From Gonatopus flavifemur (lineage: Eukaryota > Arthropoda > Insecta > Hymenoptera > Dryinidae): 64,000 nt of DNA. The translations under genes and the position numbers were made by a program. Under the pieces are notes generated by a model. The model did no database searches and was not told where the DNA came from. It worked only from the letters and a program-made list of their open reading frames with translations. This document shows positions 1 to 11,579 of this stretch, piece by piece (positions within the stretch are counted from its first letter, which is position 1; each line of letters starts with the position of its first letter). Location of the stretch: NCBI GenBank assembly GCA_018340375.1, contig JAFFJZ010000012.1, positions 3,720,001 to 3,784,000 on the forward strand, read 5' to 3'.

Positions 1-375
1 TCGTATCGAAATTTATATAAAAACTGCGTTGGAAAAAAAACAGTCATAAATGGAAATAAATCGCATGCACAGATTCGTATGTATAAATTAGAGCAGGAAG
101 TTTGAAGTGACAAAAAGCATCATTATTCAACCTCCGCTAGAAAAAATTCATTAAAGCGTGAAGAAAGCGTAAGAAACTCTTCCTTCTCCTTTAATACCTC
201 TTTCTTCTTGCGGCAAGAAGTGTATTAAAGTGAGTAATGCAGGAATATAGAACATTTTGGTTCATGCGAAACTTGAAATTTATATGCTGAGAAATCAATT
301 GTAAAAACCTTTGGATGAAATTTAAATTTTTCATTCACAAGAATATTTTGTTTTCATGAAGAAAATTGAGACTGC
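1..375. other. no gene seen
   Basis: AT-rich sequence with no reading frame, RNA signature or repeat that I can support. Confidence 0.5.
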
Positions 376-493
376 CCTTATAAAAAAAAAAGTATTGGCT
401 GAAATACTTCTCGCGAAAATAGTATCAAAGAGTATTGGATTTCAATACTATTTTCGCGGTTAAGACTTGAGCCAATACTTTTGTTTTACAAGG
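376..493. repeat. small palindromic MITE-like element
   Basis: The two ends are inverted copies. The left end reads CCTTATAAAA then a run of A and AGTATTGGC; the right end is the complement, GCCAATACTTTTG...ACAAGG. An inner stem around GCGAAAATAGTAT continues the pairing nearly to the centre. There is no coding capacity. It looks like a short fold-back or mariner-type MITE; I could not define a target duplication. Confidence 0.55.
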
Positions 494-535
494 ATTTTCT
501 ATCTGGATTTATTGTTTTCCCTTCACTTTGAACAC

Positions 536-1048
536 GGAGAGAAGGAAATGGTAATATTTACCGTGCTAGCATAGTATTTGGTCTTATTTTATATAAAACT
601 GTGATTGTTACTATGTAAGAATAAAATTCATTTCCATTTTTCTGGTAATAATATATTGGTAGCATAGTAATTATTACCAGAAACAATGGTCAAGAATTCC
701 ATTCTCGCATAATAACAATCACGATTTTATACACGCAGAGAAAAGTTACCTAAAAAATTACTACACTTTACAGTAGAGTAGGGACAAAATCACATTCTAG
801 GGTTATGTATTATATTTTGTCATTAAGATTACTATACTTTCTAGTGAAGAGTGACAGAATTATGTCATTTATTGATAGGAAGTATAGTAATTTTAATGAC
901 AAAACATCATACATAACCCCAAGATGTGATCTTGTCCCTACTTTACTGTAAAGTGTAGTAATTTTTTAGGTAACTTTTCTCTGCGTGTATAAAATAAGAC
1001 CGAATACTATGTTAGCATGGTAAATATTACCATTCTTTTCTCTCCATA
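536..1048. repeat. multi-branched fold-back element
   Basis: An outer inverted repeat (about 536-592 against 982-1048, containing GGTAATATTTACC and ATAGTATT.GGTCTTATTTTATA) encloses two further inverted repeats side by side. One runs about 587-733 (TATAAAACTGTGATTGTTA against AACAATCACGATTTTATA). The other runs about 723-993 (ACACGCAGAGAAAAGTTACC against its complement). The single strand would fold as one stem with two hairpin branches. No open frame lies inside. Confidence 0.6.
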
Positions 1049-1863
1049 AAGTTCAGAAACTCTATCAAGTCGTGTCGCGTGTGTCATATTATTTCTCAAA
1101 AATATACATGCACACTAATTACACGGTGCTACACTGGTCAGGCACTTTTCGAATGACCTAGTGTAGGTTGTTGGTCTGGTCGAATACGACACGAAACCAT
1201 GTTTGAAAAATTTCTTACACCCTCAATTTTTCAAGTTATGGTCAAAAAACTGATTTTTGAGGATTTTGTACATTTGAAAATTTCTAACTCGGCTATTTTT
1301 TGGCCAATTTCAAAATTTCAAACGGGTTCTGAAAGGGGAATGTTGGCACTTTCGAGATATACATATGGCTTTGAGTATTAAATAGAACTTAGTGGAAATT
1401 TTTCCTCAAGAATTTGAAATTTTCACTTGTTTTTTTCATTTTTTCTATTTCAAAAGCATTTTTTTGCGACTATACTCCAAGAACCAATGGTTTGTCATAT
1501 ATGGTATTGAAGTGGGTTCAATTCTGTGTGAAATAAGTCGTTGTTCATTGAAATCGATTAAGAATTGTCGGAGTTTTACAATTTTTCCCAAAAAAGGAAA
1601 TTTCGATCTCATACGAAAATATAATTATATTAATTATATTAGCCTGAGTTCTACTTATTTGGCCTATATTCTTTTCTCAGCGTAATGATAGAACAAGTCA
1701 ACATCATATTCGATACCATAATACGTCATATAACGCATAGAATATTATTAGTTGAACTCCACATCAATTTTCGTATGAGACCAAAATTTCCTTTTTTGGA
1801 AAAAATTATTAAATGTTAATTATTATTATAATGATATAATTATATTAGCCTGGGTTCTACCTA

Positions 1864-2990
1864 CACTGTAAAAAAAAACTGGAAATTTACTGTGCAACTG
1901 GACTGGAAATTTCCAGTGCTAGTACTGGAATATGGATATTCCAGTACATGTACAGAGATTTTGTTGTTAGGTTACTGAAAATTTACCAAGCATAACTGAA
2001 AATTCAGTCATTGTACTGGAGTTTTCAAGTTTGAGATGATGTACTGAAATTTTGCCATGATTTCGCGAAAATTCTACCGGCTCGTACTACAATTTTATAG
2101 TTCTTGTGCACCAGAAAAAAATATCCCCTCAAAAAAGACTTGAGAAAAAATTTGGAATTTAGAAAAAAAAACTTAATCGTTGGTATACTGGAATTATACA
2201 AGTTTTTAACTGCAATTCTCAGGTTTTGTGATGGAATTTTCCAGTTACTATGCAATTGAATTATACAGGTTTTGAACTGCAATTTTCAGCTCGTGTGATG
2301 GAATTTTCTAGTTGCTATGCAACGGAATTTAATCACTGCTGCACTGAAATTTTCCACTTCTATTGGACTTCGTCATTTCTGGCAGGAAAAATTCCAAGTC
2401 TTTATATTGAAAATTTCCTGATTGAGATTTTGAATAATAATTGTAATTGTAGCCAATAAAATTGATATATGAGGTTTTTCCAAGACTTATCCTCTTGTGT
2501 ATTCTAGATATGAAGCATATGTAGTAACCCAAGCTGGCCTTCCAACATGTCGCGCTATAGCTCATCGGTTAGGTCTTAGGTTTCAATTGGTAGGCAGGTA
2601 GAAAAGTGTAGGTTCAAATCCCGTTAGGTAGACATGAGTTTCTGTCCATCCAAATGAACGATCAAAAGTTTCTCAATCATCTTGGAACACAAGGACCCTG
2701 CAAAATCACTTTGCGCGAGCAATTTTTTTTTAATTTTCATGGATATTTTCAGCATTAATTTTCCAGTACATGTCCTGGAAAATTCCAGTTCGTGTACTGA
2801 AAACTTCCAGTTCGTGTACTGAAAAATTCCAGTACCGAGGCTCAGAAAATTTCCAGTTTTGATGCTGGAATTCCATAACGTTTGCACTGAATTTTTGCAG
2901 TACAAATGTGCTAAAATTTTCCGGTACATGTACAGGTTAATTGCTTCCAGTACATGTACTGGAATTTTCCGGTGAAATTTTTTTACAGTG
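1864..2990. mobile_element. TA-target non-autonomous element (Tc1/mariner type)
   Basis: The element is 1127 bp with terminal inverted repeats CACTGTAAAAAAA / TTTTTTTACAGTG and a TA duplication at 1862-1863 and 2991-2992. The empty site is preserved in the neighbouring tandem unit at about 3194-3207 (CTACCTATTCGGCC), so the boundaries are exact. Both halves are filled with degenerate repeats of short palindromes such as GGAATTTTCCAGTACATG. The centre contains a tRNA-like segment. No transposase is encoded. TA target and tips suggest mobilisation by a Tc1/mariner transposase (inference). Confidence 0.8.
2552..2632 (+). other. tRNA-like segment with Pol III A and B boxes
   Basis: TAGCTCATCGG at 2558-2568 fits the A-box consensus TRGYNNANNNG, and GGTTCAAATCC at 2611-2621 fits the B-box consensus GGTTCRANNCC exactly. 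The spacing is tRNA-like. The acceptor stem does not pair well and I see no clear anticodon arm, so it is not called as a functional tRNA. It may be a tRNA pseudogene or the head of a SINE carried inside the 1864-2990 element. Confidence 0.4.
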
Positions 2991-3292
2991 TATTCGGCCT
3001 ATGTTCTTTTTTCAGCGTAATGATAGAGCAAGTCAACATCATATTCGATACCATAATACGTCATATAACGCATAGAATATTATTAGTTGAACTCCACATC
3101 AATTTTCGTATGAGACTGAAATTTCCTTCTTTGGAAAAAATTATTAAATGTTAATTATTATTATAATGATATAATTATATTAGCCTGGGTTCTACCTATT
3201 CGGCCTATGTTCTTTTTCCAGCGTAATGATAGAGCAAGTCAACATCATATTCGATACCATAATACGTTATATGACGCATAGAATATTACTAA

Positions 3293-4205
3293 CCCTTTCA
3301 GTGCGCTCTACAAAATGGCACCTCATCAGTGCGCACATGGGTCATTCATGTCTAGCCATTATTTCACGTAGAAAAAGAAATCCAAAAAGTTTGCCAAAAT
3401 TCGTGAATATACTTTCAAGTGTGTAGAACAAACCTATGTACAGAAAATTAGGCAACGATTGGATCTCGTGTGCTTTAAAAATCTCAAATGAGTGAAAAGT
3501 AAGGAAAATTCCTGATTTCACGTGAGAAATTGTAACTTTCTATTAACCCAGTGTCAAAAACAATCCCTCGAGGATTTCGTAGTTCAAGAAGAGATCTTTC
3601 AGGAAACAGTAATGGAAATCCAATATTTACTAAAATATATAATTATTTGAGCATGCAAAATCGTATAATGTTTTTGTACGAAGAATAGTGGGAAAACGTA
3701 TTTTTTTCCGTGTAAGCAGGGCCATACAGAGGAAATCTGGGCAACTTACGGGCCTCAGTTCTTCGTGAATATTATCCTCGAACTCGAGTAATTTATATTC
3801 AATCATACACGCAACTTATACATCAACTAAACTATATCAAATCACAAATAATCTCGAATATTTTTACACTTGGGTATTCGAAGGAAATTGGGAGCATAAC
3901 CTGGTGCTTTAAGGATGTTTTTGGCATGAAAATTTCATGCTTACAACACATCCCAAACAAATAACACCTCACACGAAAAGACCCCTATTCGCGCGCACAT
4001 GGGTCATTTGTGTCCGTAGAAGTTTCCAACAGCTTGCTGTTGATAGCGGGATTGACGACTCCGATCGCCTTGCAGCAGAGAGATAATCTCCACCCTGAAG
4101 TTTTTCTAGGTGGTGAAATGGGGACTAAGATTTTATACTACTCGGAAGAATTCGTCGTGGAAGAAATTACCTGGACAAAGATGACCCATGTACGCACTGA
4201 AAGGG
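3293..4205. mobile_element. piggyBac-type MITE (TTAA target)
   Basis: The element is 913 bp. The ends are CCCTTTCAGTGCG (3293 on) and CGCACTGAAAGGG (to 4205), flanked by CTAA at 3289-3292 and TTAA at 4206-4209. CCC tips with a TTAA target are the hallmark of the piggyBac superfamily; the left flank has one substitution. A second inner inverted motif (GCGCACATGGGTCAT, GACCCATG) lies close to the tips. There is no intact transposase. It interrupts the third 206-bp tandem unit. Confidence 0.75.
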
Positions 4206-4702
4206 TTAATTGAACTCCACATCAATTTTCGTATTAGACCGAAATTTCCTTTTTGGGAACAAATTGTATAACTCCGACAATTCTTGATCGATTTCAATGA
4301 ACAACGACTTATTTCACGTAGAATTGAATCCACTTCCATACCATATATGATAAACCATTGGTTCTTGAAGTATAGTCGCAAAAAAATGCTTTTGAAATAG
4401 ACAAAATGAAAAAAACAGGTGAAAATTTCAAATTCTTGAGGAAAAATTTCCACTACGTTCTATTAAATACTCAAAACCATATATATGTCTCGAAAGTGCC
4501 AACATTCCCCTTTCAGAAACCGTTTGGAATTTTGAAATTGGTCCAAAGATGGCCGAGTTAGAAATTTTCAAATGTATTAAATCCCCAAAAATCAGTTTTT
4601 TGACCATAACTTGAAAATTTGAGGGTGTACAAAATTTTTCAAACATGTTTTTGTGTTGTATTCGACCAGACCAACAACCTACACTAGGTTATTTGAGAAG
4701 TG

Positions 4703-5542
4703 TCTTCAATTTTTTCTTTTTTGTAGCACTCTCTTATCATTGCACGTAAAGAATGTCCTCCGAAGCGTCAGTTGCACTGTTGACAATTCATTGGAATTGT
4801 GAAGGGAGTCGATGCAAGCATCGATATTTTGGAATATCAGGGTTACAAAGTACTTGTAAAACACTAGTACACTGCCTGTTCCTCGTTAATTGAAATTATT
4901 GAATTTGTCCAGGATAGAAAATGTTATTCATAATTCTGAGTAAAAAATTACAATGGCAGTTCAAATCATTTTCGTATTAATTTCTGTGCTAAAGTAACGT
5001 ATTTCCATTCAAACGTATCTCTTTCCGTTGTACTTCAGTGTATCGATCGAATTCTAAAATAATCGTCCGACTTCTTTTGTCACACTTATTTTCTACCTTC
5101 GGTTGACAAACGTACAGGATCAATTTTATCGCAATGGACTACATTTCTTAGACGTATAAAAGGAATCATGACGTAGCGATTTGAAAATTCTGTAATCCAT
5201 TTCTCCATAGATATTTATTATTTATTTATAAATATGCCGTTTGATTTTTGTATTTCTGTAAGTTGTTTAAGGAGTTATACTACCCAGGCGCGCTGAAAAA
5301 TGAACGTTTCTTTGGGCATTTATTCCTTGGAAACTATTCGATGGATCAGAATGAAATTTTGAGGCTTTATTATACATGTTTTGAGGTATACAAAAAAAAT
5401 TTGATTATGAATTTTAATACAAAATGGTGCCTTGGGAAGAGGTACACGAAGCATGTGGTTTTCCCGAGGAGCGAATCTGCGTACTCCATAACATTCTCCG
5501 AACAGTATCTAGAGAGCAAAAAAAAATTTGTCGTTGATATTC
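4703..5542. other. no gene seen
   Basis: AT-rich intergenic or intronic DNA. Reading frames here have no recognisable domains or splice context. It may lie within an intron of the PHLPP-type gene. Confidence 0.4.
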
Positions 5543-5688
5543 TAGGGTTGAAAAAGTCGACTTTTGACCGTCAAAAGGTGACTTTTCACAATCGAATTTA
5601 CATTGACAAAGTTCGTAAATGTAAACTCGATTTTCAAAGGTCAAAAGTCGACTTTTGACTCAAGTCGAAATCAACTTTTTCAACCCTA
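5543..5688. mobile_element. hAT-type MITE with 8-bp target duplication
   Basis: A 146-bp near-palindrome starts TAGGGTTGAAAAAGT and ends AACTTTTTCAACCCTA. TGATATTC occurs directly on both sides (5535-5542 and 5689-5696). An 8-bp duplication with TAGNG-type tips is typical of hAT elements. Inner repeats of AAAGTCGACTTTTGA extend the stem. Confidence 0.85.
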
Positions 5689-6602
5689 TGATATTCATCA
5701 GTTTTGCTGGGGAAGTAACCACGTTCATACATTTGTATCGAAAATTCGCAAATTGGCGTCAGTTTGAACTTTTTTCTCGACTTTTTCGCTGAAAATTGAC
5801 TTTAACTTGTTGATAACAATTTCAATTATTGATCAATCTCAAAAAGCGTGTGTAATTCCCTAGATAATTCATCTAAGAAGTTACAGTTCAAATTTCAAGT
5901 GAATCCGACAAAAATTGAACGAGTTACGGTGTACGCAGTTTTGAGAAAAACGTACTTAAAGTTTCAAAACGTATTTATTTTATGAAATATTGAAAATATC
6001 GGCTTGGCAATTCGCAATCCAACGATTACTGCATCGTCCAATATGGCTTTTTTTAAATTAATCAATGCTATCTATAGAGATAGGAACTTTCTGCTTTTTT
6101 GAAGAGCGATTTATGCTTGCAAAATTCAGTAATTTATGTTTGAATTATGCTCTGTTAATTTTAGATTGCTTATGTGAGTCAATGTAACGCAAAATACCCA
6201 TAAACAATGGATTTTTAATCTTTGAACATACATAATTCAGAATTGAATAACTGAAATATGAAGTCTCACCATTTTAGTAAATTTTGAGGTTGATATTCTG
6301 AAACCAAAATTCACATGAATTGATCATGACTTCTGTTTGTGCTAGCTACACTTTTCTACAATGTCAAAGGAACTAGGAGAATGAACCAACCCTCATATAA
6401 ATTATCACTCATTTCCATCACTATATTCGTCACTGATAATTAGACATCGGATTATATGCGAACATCTGTTTTTATTCTCATTCAATACTTGATGATTCAT
6501 CTTTTATTGAAAATATGTATATTATATGATTCCATACAGTCACAATCATATAAAATGTTGAATAGTCAAGTTCATTATGTGCGCCCAAAGATCCCCCAAA
6601 TC

Positions 6603-6653
6603 GCTCCAAGTATTTCGAATTCGCTGTTTTCAGTGATGAAAACAAATCGATTG
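6603..6653 (+). repeat. dispersed repeat fragment, copy 1
   Basis: About 50 bp starting GCTCCAAGTA and ending AACAAATCGATTG closely matches 32551-32603 in the same orientation. The flanks differ. This is probably a fragment of an interspersed element; the family was not recognised. Confidence 0.5.
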
Positions 6654-7482
6654 TTTTGCAGTGGGCAATTTTGGTGCATTCACAGAGAAAAATTCGTCTT
6701 TGACTTCATTCTCTCATGAGATGAATTTTTAATAATGCATTCATTACAGTACAGAGTCCAAATTTCGAGAGATTTTTTTTTAGAATTTTAGAAACAAAAT
6801 TTTTCAACGAAATTTCAGGGAAAAAATTTTTTTCAATAAAGTTTTAGGAAAAAAATTTGTTGGAAATTTGAGATTTGCGATTTTTTCAAATGATTATGCA
6901 GCAAATATGCTGAAACTCTCTCATGCTGCTCCGAGTGGGAAATTATGCTTTATTATGCTTACAAATTTCGGACTAAATTCAATTACATAGTCCAGCACAA
7001 TAGAAATATTAAGCTTAAATCGCATTATCTAAATTTATGCTTGTATGCTCCTAACATAACGTTCCTATATCTCTAGCTATCTATATGTCGTTTGAAGAAA
7101 TTATATTCATTTGTACCGACAAAAATGATGAAAAAAGCTATAATACATTTACAATCATTTGAGCCAATGAAGAAAAATTGAAAATAAAAATTTGCTGAGT
7201 AGTATAACCCCTTAAATCGATCAATTCTTTTCTTCTTCATACAACGATGATTGAATACTCTGAATAGAAGAATAGAATATAATTTGCACACTTCGATGTA
7301 TTGAATTTTCAACTGAAAGTGCTGCGCCACTTCATGCTGAAATATCATGCATTTGATATATCTAGGCAGCACGTGTGTGTTTGTCGATGGTTATCGTTGC
7401 GATGAATCATTCGTTTCAAGCTGATTGCATCACCAGATCAGCTATAGTAAGAGAGGAGAAATTTGTTTTATATTGTATTACG

Positions 7483-7500
7483 ACCCGGCTTGCGCCGGGT
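7483..7500. other. perfect GC hairpin
   Basis: ACCCGGCTTGCGCCGGGT can form a 7-bp GC stem with a 4-base loop in otherwise AT-rich DNA. Helitron 3' ends carry such hairpins, but the CTRR terminus expected shortly after is not obvious, so no element is called. Confidence 0.4.
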
Positions 7501-7885
7501 ACAAACAAAAATTAGTTATAGACTCATCAAAGTGTTCCCCTCCACGGAAATCTTTAGTAAAAGGCGAAAGATTTATACGTGTACTGAAGGGAAACCAGAG
7601 TGAAGATCCCACTTTCTTTCCTGCCTCTTATAATATGTTTGATTATTTCCGAACATCGAGTTGTTCAGAATTTGTCTAGCCCTCTGTGGTTCAATTTTCG
7701 TACCAACTAAAAGTTAGATTCTACTCTCCGAAGCGAAGATAGATCTTCTACTTTATCGACGCATCGAATCCAGGGCCGTACGTTTGAAATTAGTCACTCG
7801 CGGGTACCGTTCAATGCCGTACCAACGAAAACTCGACATAGACTCTTCGTAAAACTACATTTTTTATGTTTTCTTATATTTACAG

Positions 7886-10800
7886 GACGTTTTATCGAAA
7901 GGGGATCATGGGAGAAATTACAAAGATGAGAAAAATAATCAAAACAATCTCAATACAGTGAATTTGAGGAACAATCATTTGAAAGGAAACATCATACTCG
8001 GTAATTACGGAGTAAGTATGATTTGAAATTCTCTATCACGATAACTTGATCGAATATTGATATTTCTTTCGTATATTTCAGAATTTGACGCACCTCGATG
8101 TCAGTGAGAATAATATAGAGAAATTAGACGTGAGTGCTTTACACGAACTGAAATGCATTCGATGCGCGAGAAACGTTCTCACGGAATTGACCGTTTGTGG
8201 AAGAAATATCGTATCCCTCATCGCTGGAAATAATAGTGAGTGATAACCTCAGCGGATCTTTAGATCGAAATATGATTACGTATCATAATTATTTGTCATT
8301 ATTTTTTTTTAGAATTGAAAAAATTAACGATAGATCCCGTACCAACGAATTTAGAACACTTGGATGTTTCGTAGTGAGTATAAAAATATAAAATAACGTA
8401 ACCACCACCGCTATCTTTTTTCCCTGAAGACATAAAATATTTTATCGCTTTTTCAGTAATAATCTAGATGCTCTACCCGAATGGATATCAGACCTGCCGT
8501 TATTACGAGCTCTTTTTGCATCGCACAATGACTTGACCGCCCTTCCCGATAGATTGCTATCTCAGCCATCCAGGCTCGAGGTTCTTCACTTACCTCACAA
8601 TAGACTTCAAGCTCTTCCACCACCGAGAAGACCTTTGAACTTGGTCCATTTGACTCTGCAAGGCAACGCATTGACGGCATTACCCATCAGTTTCTTCCCC
8701 AATACCGAAAAGTTAATATACTTCGATCTTTTAGATTTTATTAAAGCAAAAAAAAAGAAAGAAATTCATTTTCAATCTTCCTTGGGCAAAAAGAATATAT
8801 TCAAGACGGATTTTTTTTATTTTCGCAGATTGAAGGTCTTGAATCTTTCCAACAATCGTTTATCGGAACTACCTTATTCCGCGGATGGGAATAAAAATCA
8901 ACAGAGTTCTCATACGTTAGAAAAATTATATCTCACTGCTAATTGTCTAACCGATACCGCGTTAGATACTTTAGCAAAATTTAAAAACTTAAGGATTCTT
9001 CATATCGCTTACAATACTTTGGATACTTTACCAGAGAGGTAAAATATATGTATATATCCGTAATTCGATTTTATTATTAATATTACCAAATTGTTGCAAA
9101 TGAAGTGAACTGAACTGAGAGGAACAAATTGAAAATCATTTTCCTCTGTTCAATAATTTAGTTTCATTTCTCATTCGAGTAACAATGCAGCAAAACATTA
9201 ATCAACAAAGGTAAAATGACATTTGAGTCGATTATCTTTGTTATTCAATGTTGCTGTTTTTTATTATCAACAGTCTAAGATTATTTACGTTATTGATTTT
9301 TCTTCAAATTACATCAGTTGTATAGCATCTTGGGGTGAATTGGAAGAGTTGGTACTCTCTGGAAATCGATTGCAGTATCTTCCCGATAACATGACGCGTC
9401 TGAAACATTTACGTGTTTTAAGAGTCCACTCGAATCGACTTCTGAATTGTCCATCGTTCAACAGAACTACCACCCTGAAGGTAGGGTTATTTTTAATAAT
9501 TCTTATTTTATAGAACGTTTCAAACTAATTTTTCATATTCCAGGTATTAGATTTAGCGCACAATCAATTAGACAGAGTGAGTTTAGCAGCTTTAGTGCCA
9601 CCTCAACTTCAATTCCTCGACATATCGTGTAATTCTCGTCTGCACGTGGATCCAAGACAATTTCAAGTCTACAGATCTCGAAGGCCTATCTCGTTGGTCG
9701 ACGTGTCAGGACAGAACAGACCCAGTTTGCCATCTCATCCTCATCAACAAGAGATCGTCACAGCGGACAAAAAGAGTGAACAACATCCGTGGAGATTGGG
9801 ATTTTCCGAGACCGCGGGATTCCGAGAAAAGTAAGACGAAGAAAAAAAAACCAACGATTACTATAAGAAAATCAAATCACATGATTAATAATGTGCGATT
9901 ACAGATTATTCATTTCTCAAGTTCGAATGCCAAATTTTTGCAACGTGGAAGGTCTTTTTGGAATTTTCGACGGTGGTTCCAATCAGGAAGCTCCCAACAG
10001 TTTGCAAGAAATGATTCCCCGACTGTTGTTGGAAGAGAGGACCGTTAGAGAAACCTCTAAAGAATATTTGAAATATACTCTACTGTCGGCGCACAGAGAA
10101 TTGAAGGAAAAAGGTCAAAAGTATGGAGTGGACGCGACTTTGGTGCATATAGTGAGAATTCCGTCTCCTCAAGGTTATCCTGGGACGACGATTAGGTATT
10201 CCTTGAAAGTAGCATCTTCCGGAGAGGCTAGAGCAGTTTTGTGTAGAGCCGCGGGACCTTTGACTTTGGCTCCCCCAAAGAAAGTATCTATTAAGAATCA
10301 GTTAGGTAACGCAGCTATGTTTCCTCTCGTCGTACCCGATCCTACGATGGAAGAGGTCACTCTGGAGGACGACGATGAATTCGTGATAGTAGCCAATCGA
10401 AGATTGTGGGAAGTTTTGAGCATTCAAGAAGCCGTTAGAGAAGCGAGAGCGGAAGCCAGTCCGGTCTTAGCCGCCAAGAGACTTCAAGATTTGGCCCAGG
10501 CTTACGGAGCGGAAGATAATTTGAGTATCATCGTCGTGAGATTAACCGGTCCGGTTCAGGGAAGTATGGATCAATTGATGAGAGAATTGAGACACGCGGT
10601 TGGGAAAAATAGAAATCAAAACGACGAAAATTGTCGGTGTCCTTGTTGCGTCCCACCTAAAGCTCACAGACCGCCGGGACCGTGTTGTTGCCACGCCAAC
10701 GAAGGCTATTATTTAAACGGAGTATTAAAAAATATCGTCAATAGGTACGTGATAACTTTTTATTCCTTATCCCTACGTATATATCGTATAAGCATTTTAT

Positions 10801-11579
10801 TTTTCGTTTTTAGGTCAACTAAACCTCACAACGGTTCCGGTAGGTATTTTAAAAATTCAAGAATGCTTCAAGAAACGGAGAGTCCAACTTACAGGGACGA
10901 TCGAAGTTCGCCGAGCGGTCAATCCGATCAAGCCAGCGACAGTACTTTTAAATCCCGTCAGCATTCCGGAAGAGCTTGGAACGGCACGGCAGCGTCCAGA
11001 GCAGCCAACAAAGCTCGACAAAACGTGCACGTACAAGGAAACGGAGTTAGAAAGGTAAACGAAACGAGTAATATCGGTACATCGATTGACACGTCGAACA
11101 TTCGTGTATAAAAGAACATGCATTATTTTTAGATCAAATCGGAAGATCTAATAGCTTCCGAGAGATCTAACGCCCTGAGCGAAGAACAATTTCGTTGTTG
11201 GGAGTACATGTTGGAACAAAATACTCAATTACTTTTTGACAAAGAGTTGGACACTTTAACGAGAGCCCCGTTGCGACGCGGTCAATCGAGATCCACACCC
11301 CAATTGGCAGGAAATTTACCTTTCCTCTCTAAAAGATTTGGAAGCGCCAGATCCTTCAATCCCATATTATCGCGAGCTCCGATCGTCAGATTCGGAAGTG
11401 GGAGAAGAATCTTGAACGGAGGACCCAATGCCGCGTATTTTGGCAGTTTACAGAGATTGATGCCTTATAACCTTGAATACGATTTTGCGGTCATACAAGA
11501 GAGAGGAGGTATGGATTCTTTGGAACAAGATGCCACTAGAATGCAACAATATTGGGGTGTGGCAACCACCGAATTGTAG
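7886..11579 (+). CDS. Phlpp: PHLPP-type leucine-rich-repeat protein phosphatase (3' part)
   Basis: Ten joined exons encode 927 C-terminal residues: 7886-8011, 8082-8235, 8313-8373, 8457-8711, 8829-9038, 9318-9480, 9544-9830, 9905-10744, 10814-11054, 11133-11579. Residues 1 to about 410 are leucine-rich repeats (LDVSENNIEKLD, LRALFASHNDLTALP, LEELVLSGNRLQYLP). A PP2C-like domain follows from about 420 (GLFGIFDGG). Then comes a Cys/Pro-rich patch (CRCPCCVPP, CCCH) and a basic Ser-rich tail ending at TAG. PHLPP enzymes remove the hydrophobic-motif phosphate of AKT and PKC; that role is known for the family and only inferred here. The first visible exon starts after a TTTACAG acceptor in phase 0, so the PH domain and early repeats are missing. 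The late PP2C motif reads NRRLWEVLS, without the usual acidic residue. Identification is strong; activity is uncertain. Confidence 0.9.

Larger units (their letters stand above)
1680..4260. repeat. 206-bp tandem repeat, three units split by insertions
   Basis: Units begin GCGTAATGAT at 1680, 3015 and 3221. The second-to-third spacing is 206 bp. The first-to-second spacing of 1335 bp becomes exactly 206 when the 1127-bp inserted element plus its 2-bp duplication is removed. The third unit is cut at 3292 by the TTAA element and resumes after 4205 at TTGAACTCCACATC. The repeat lies between the arms of the long-inverted-repeat element. Confidence 0.75.
1143..4702. mobile_element. long-terminal-inverted-repeat element with nested insertions
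   Basis: Arms of about 500 bp at 1143-1680 and 4210-4702 are inverted copies. Both arms encode nearly the same accidental peptides in opposite orientation, which shows the match is extensive. The tips read about CACTTTTCGAATGACCTAGTG. The interior holds a 206-bp tandem repeat interrupted by two younger elements (1864-2990 and 3293-4205). No transposase frame is visible, so the element is non-autonomous. I did not find a convincing target duplication, so its superfamily is open. Confidence 0.7.
5689..7885. other. region upstream of the first visible PHLPP exon
   Basis: No exon with splice context was recognised. It holds a dispersed repeat fragment (6603-6653), a GC hairpin (7483-7500), and weak inverted similarity between about 6070 (CTATAGAGATAGGAAC) and about 7060 (GTTCCTATATCTCTAG) that could mark another decayed element. 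The missing 5' exons of the phosphatase gene should lie here or left of the window. Confidence 0.4.

Noticed and set aside
1199..1685. Similar peptides in both arms of the long-inverted-repeat element
   Set aside because: They are low-complexity translations of a repeated non-coding arm, not transposase parts.
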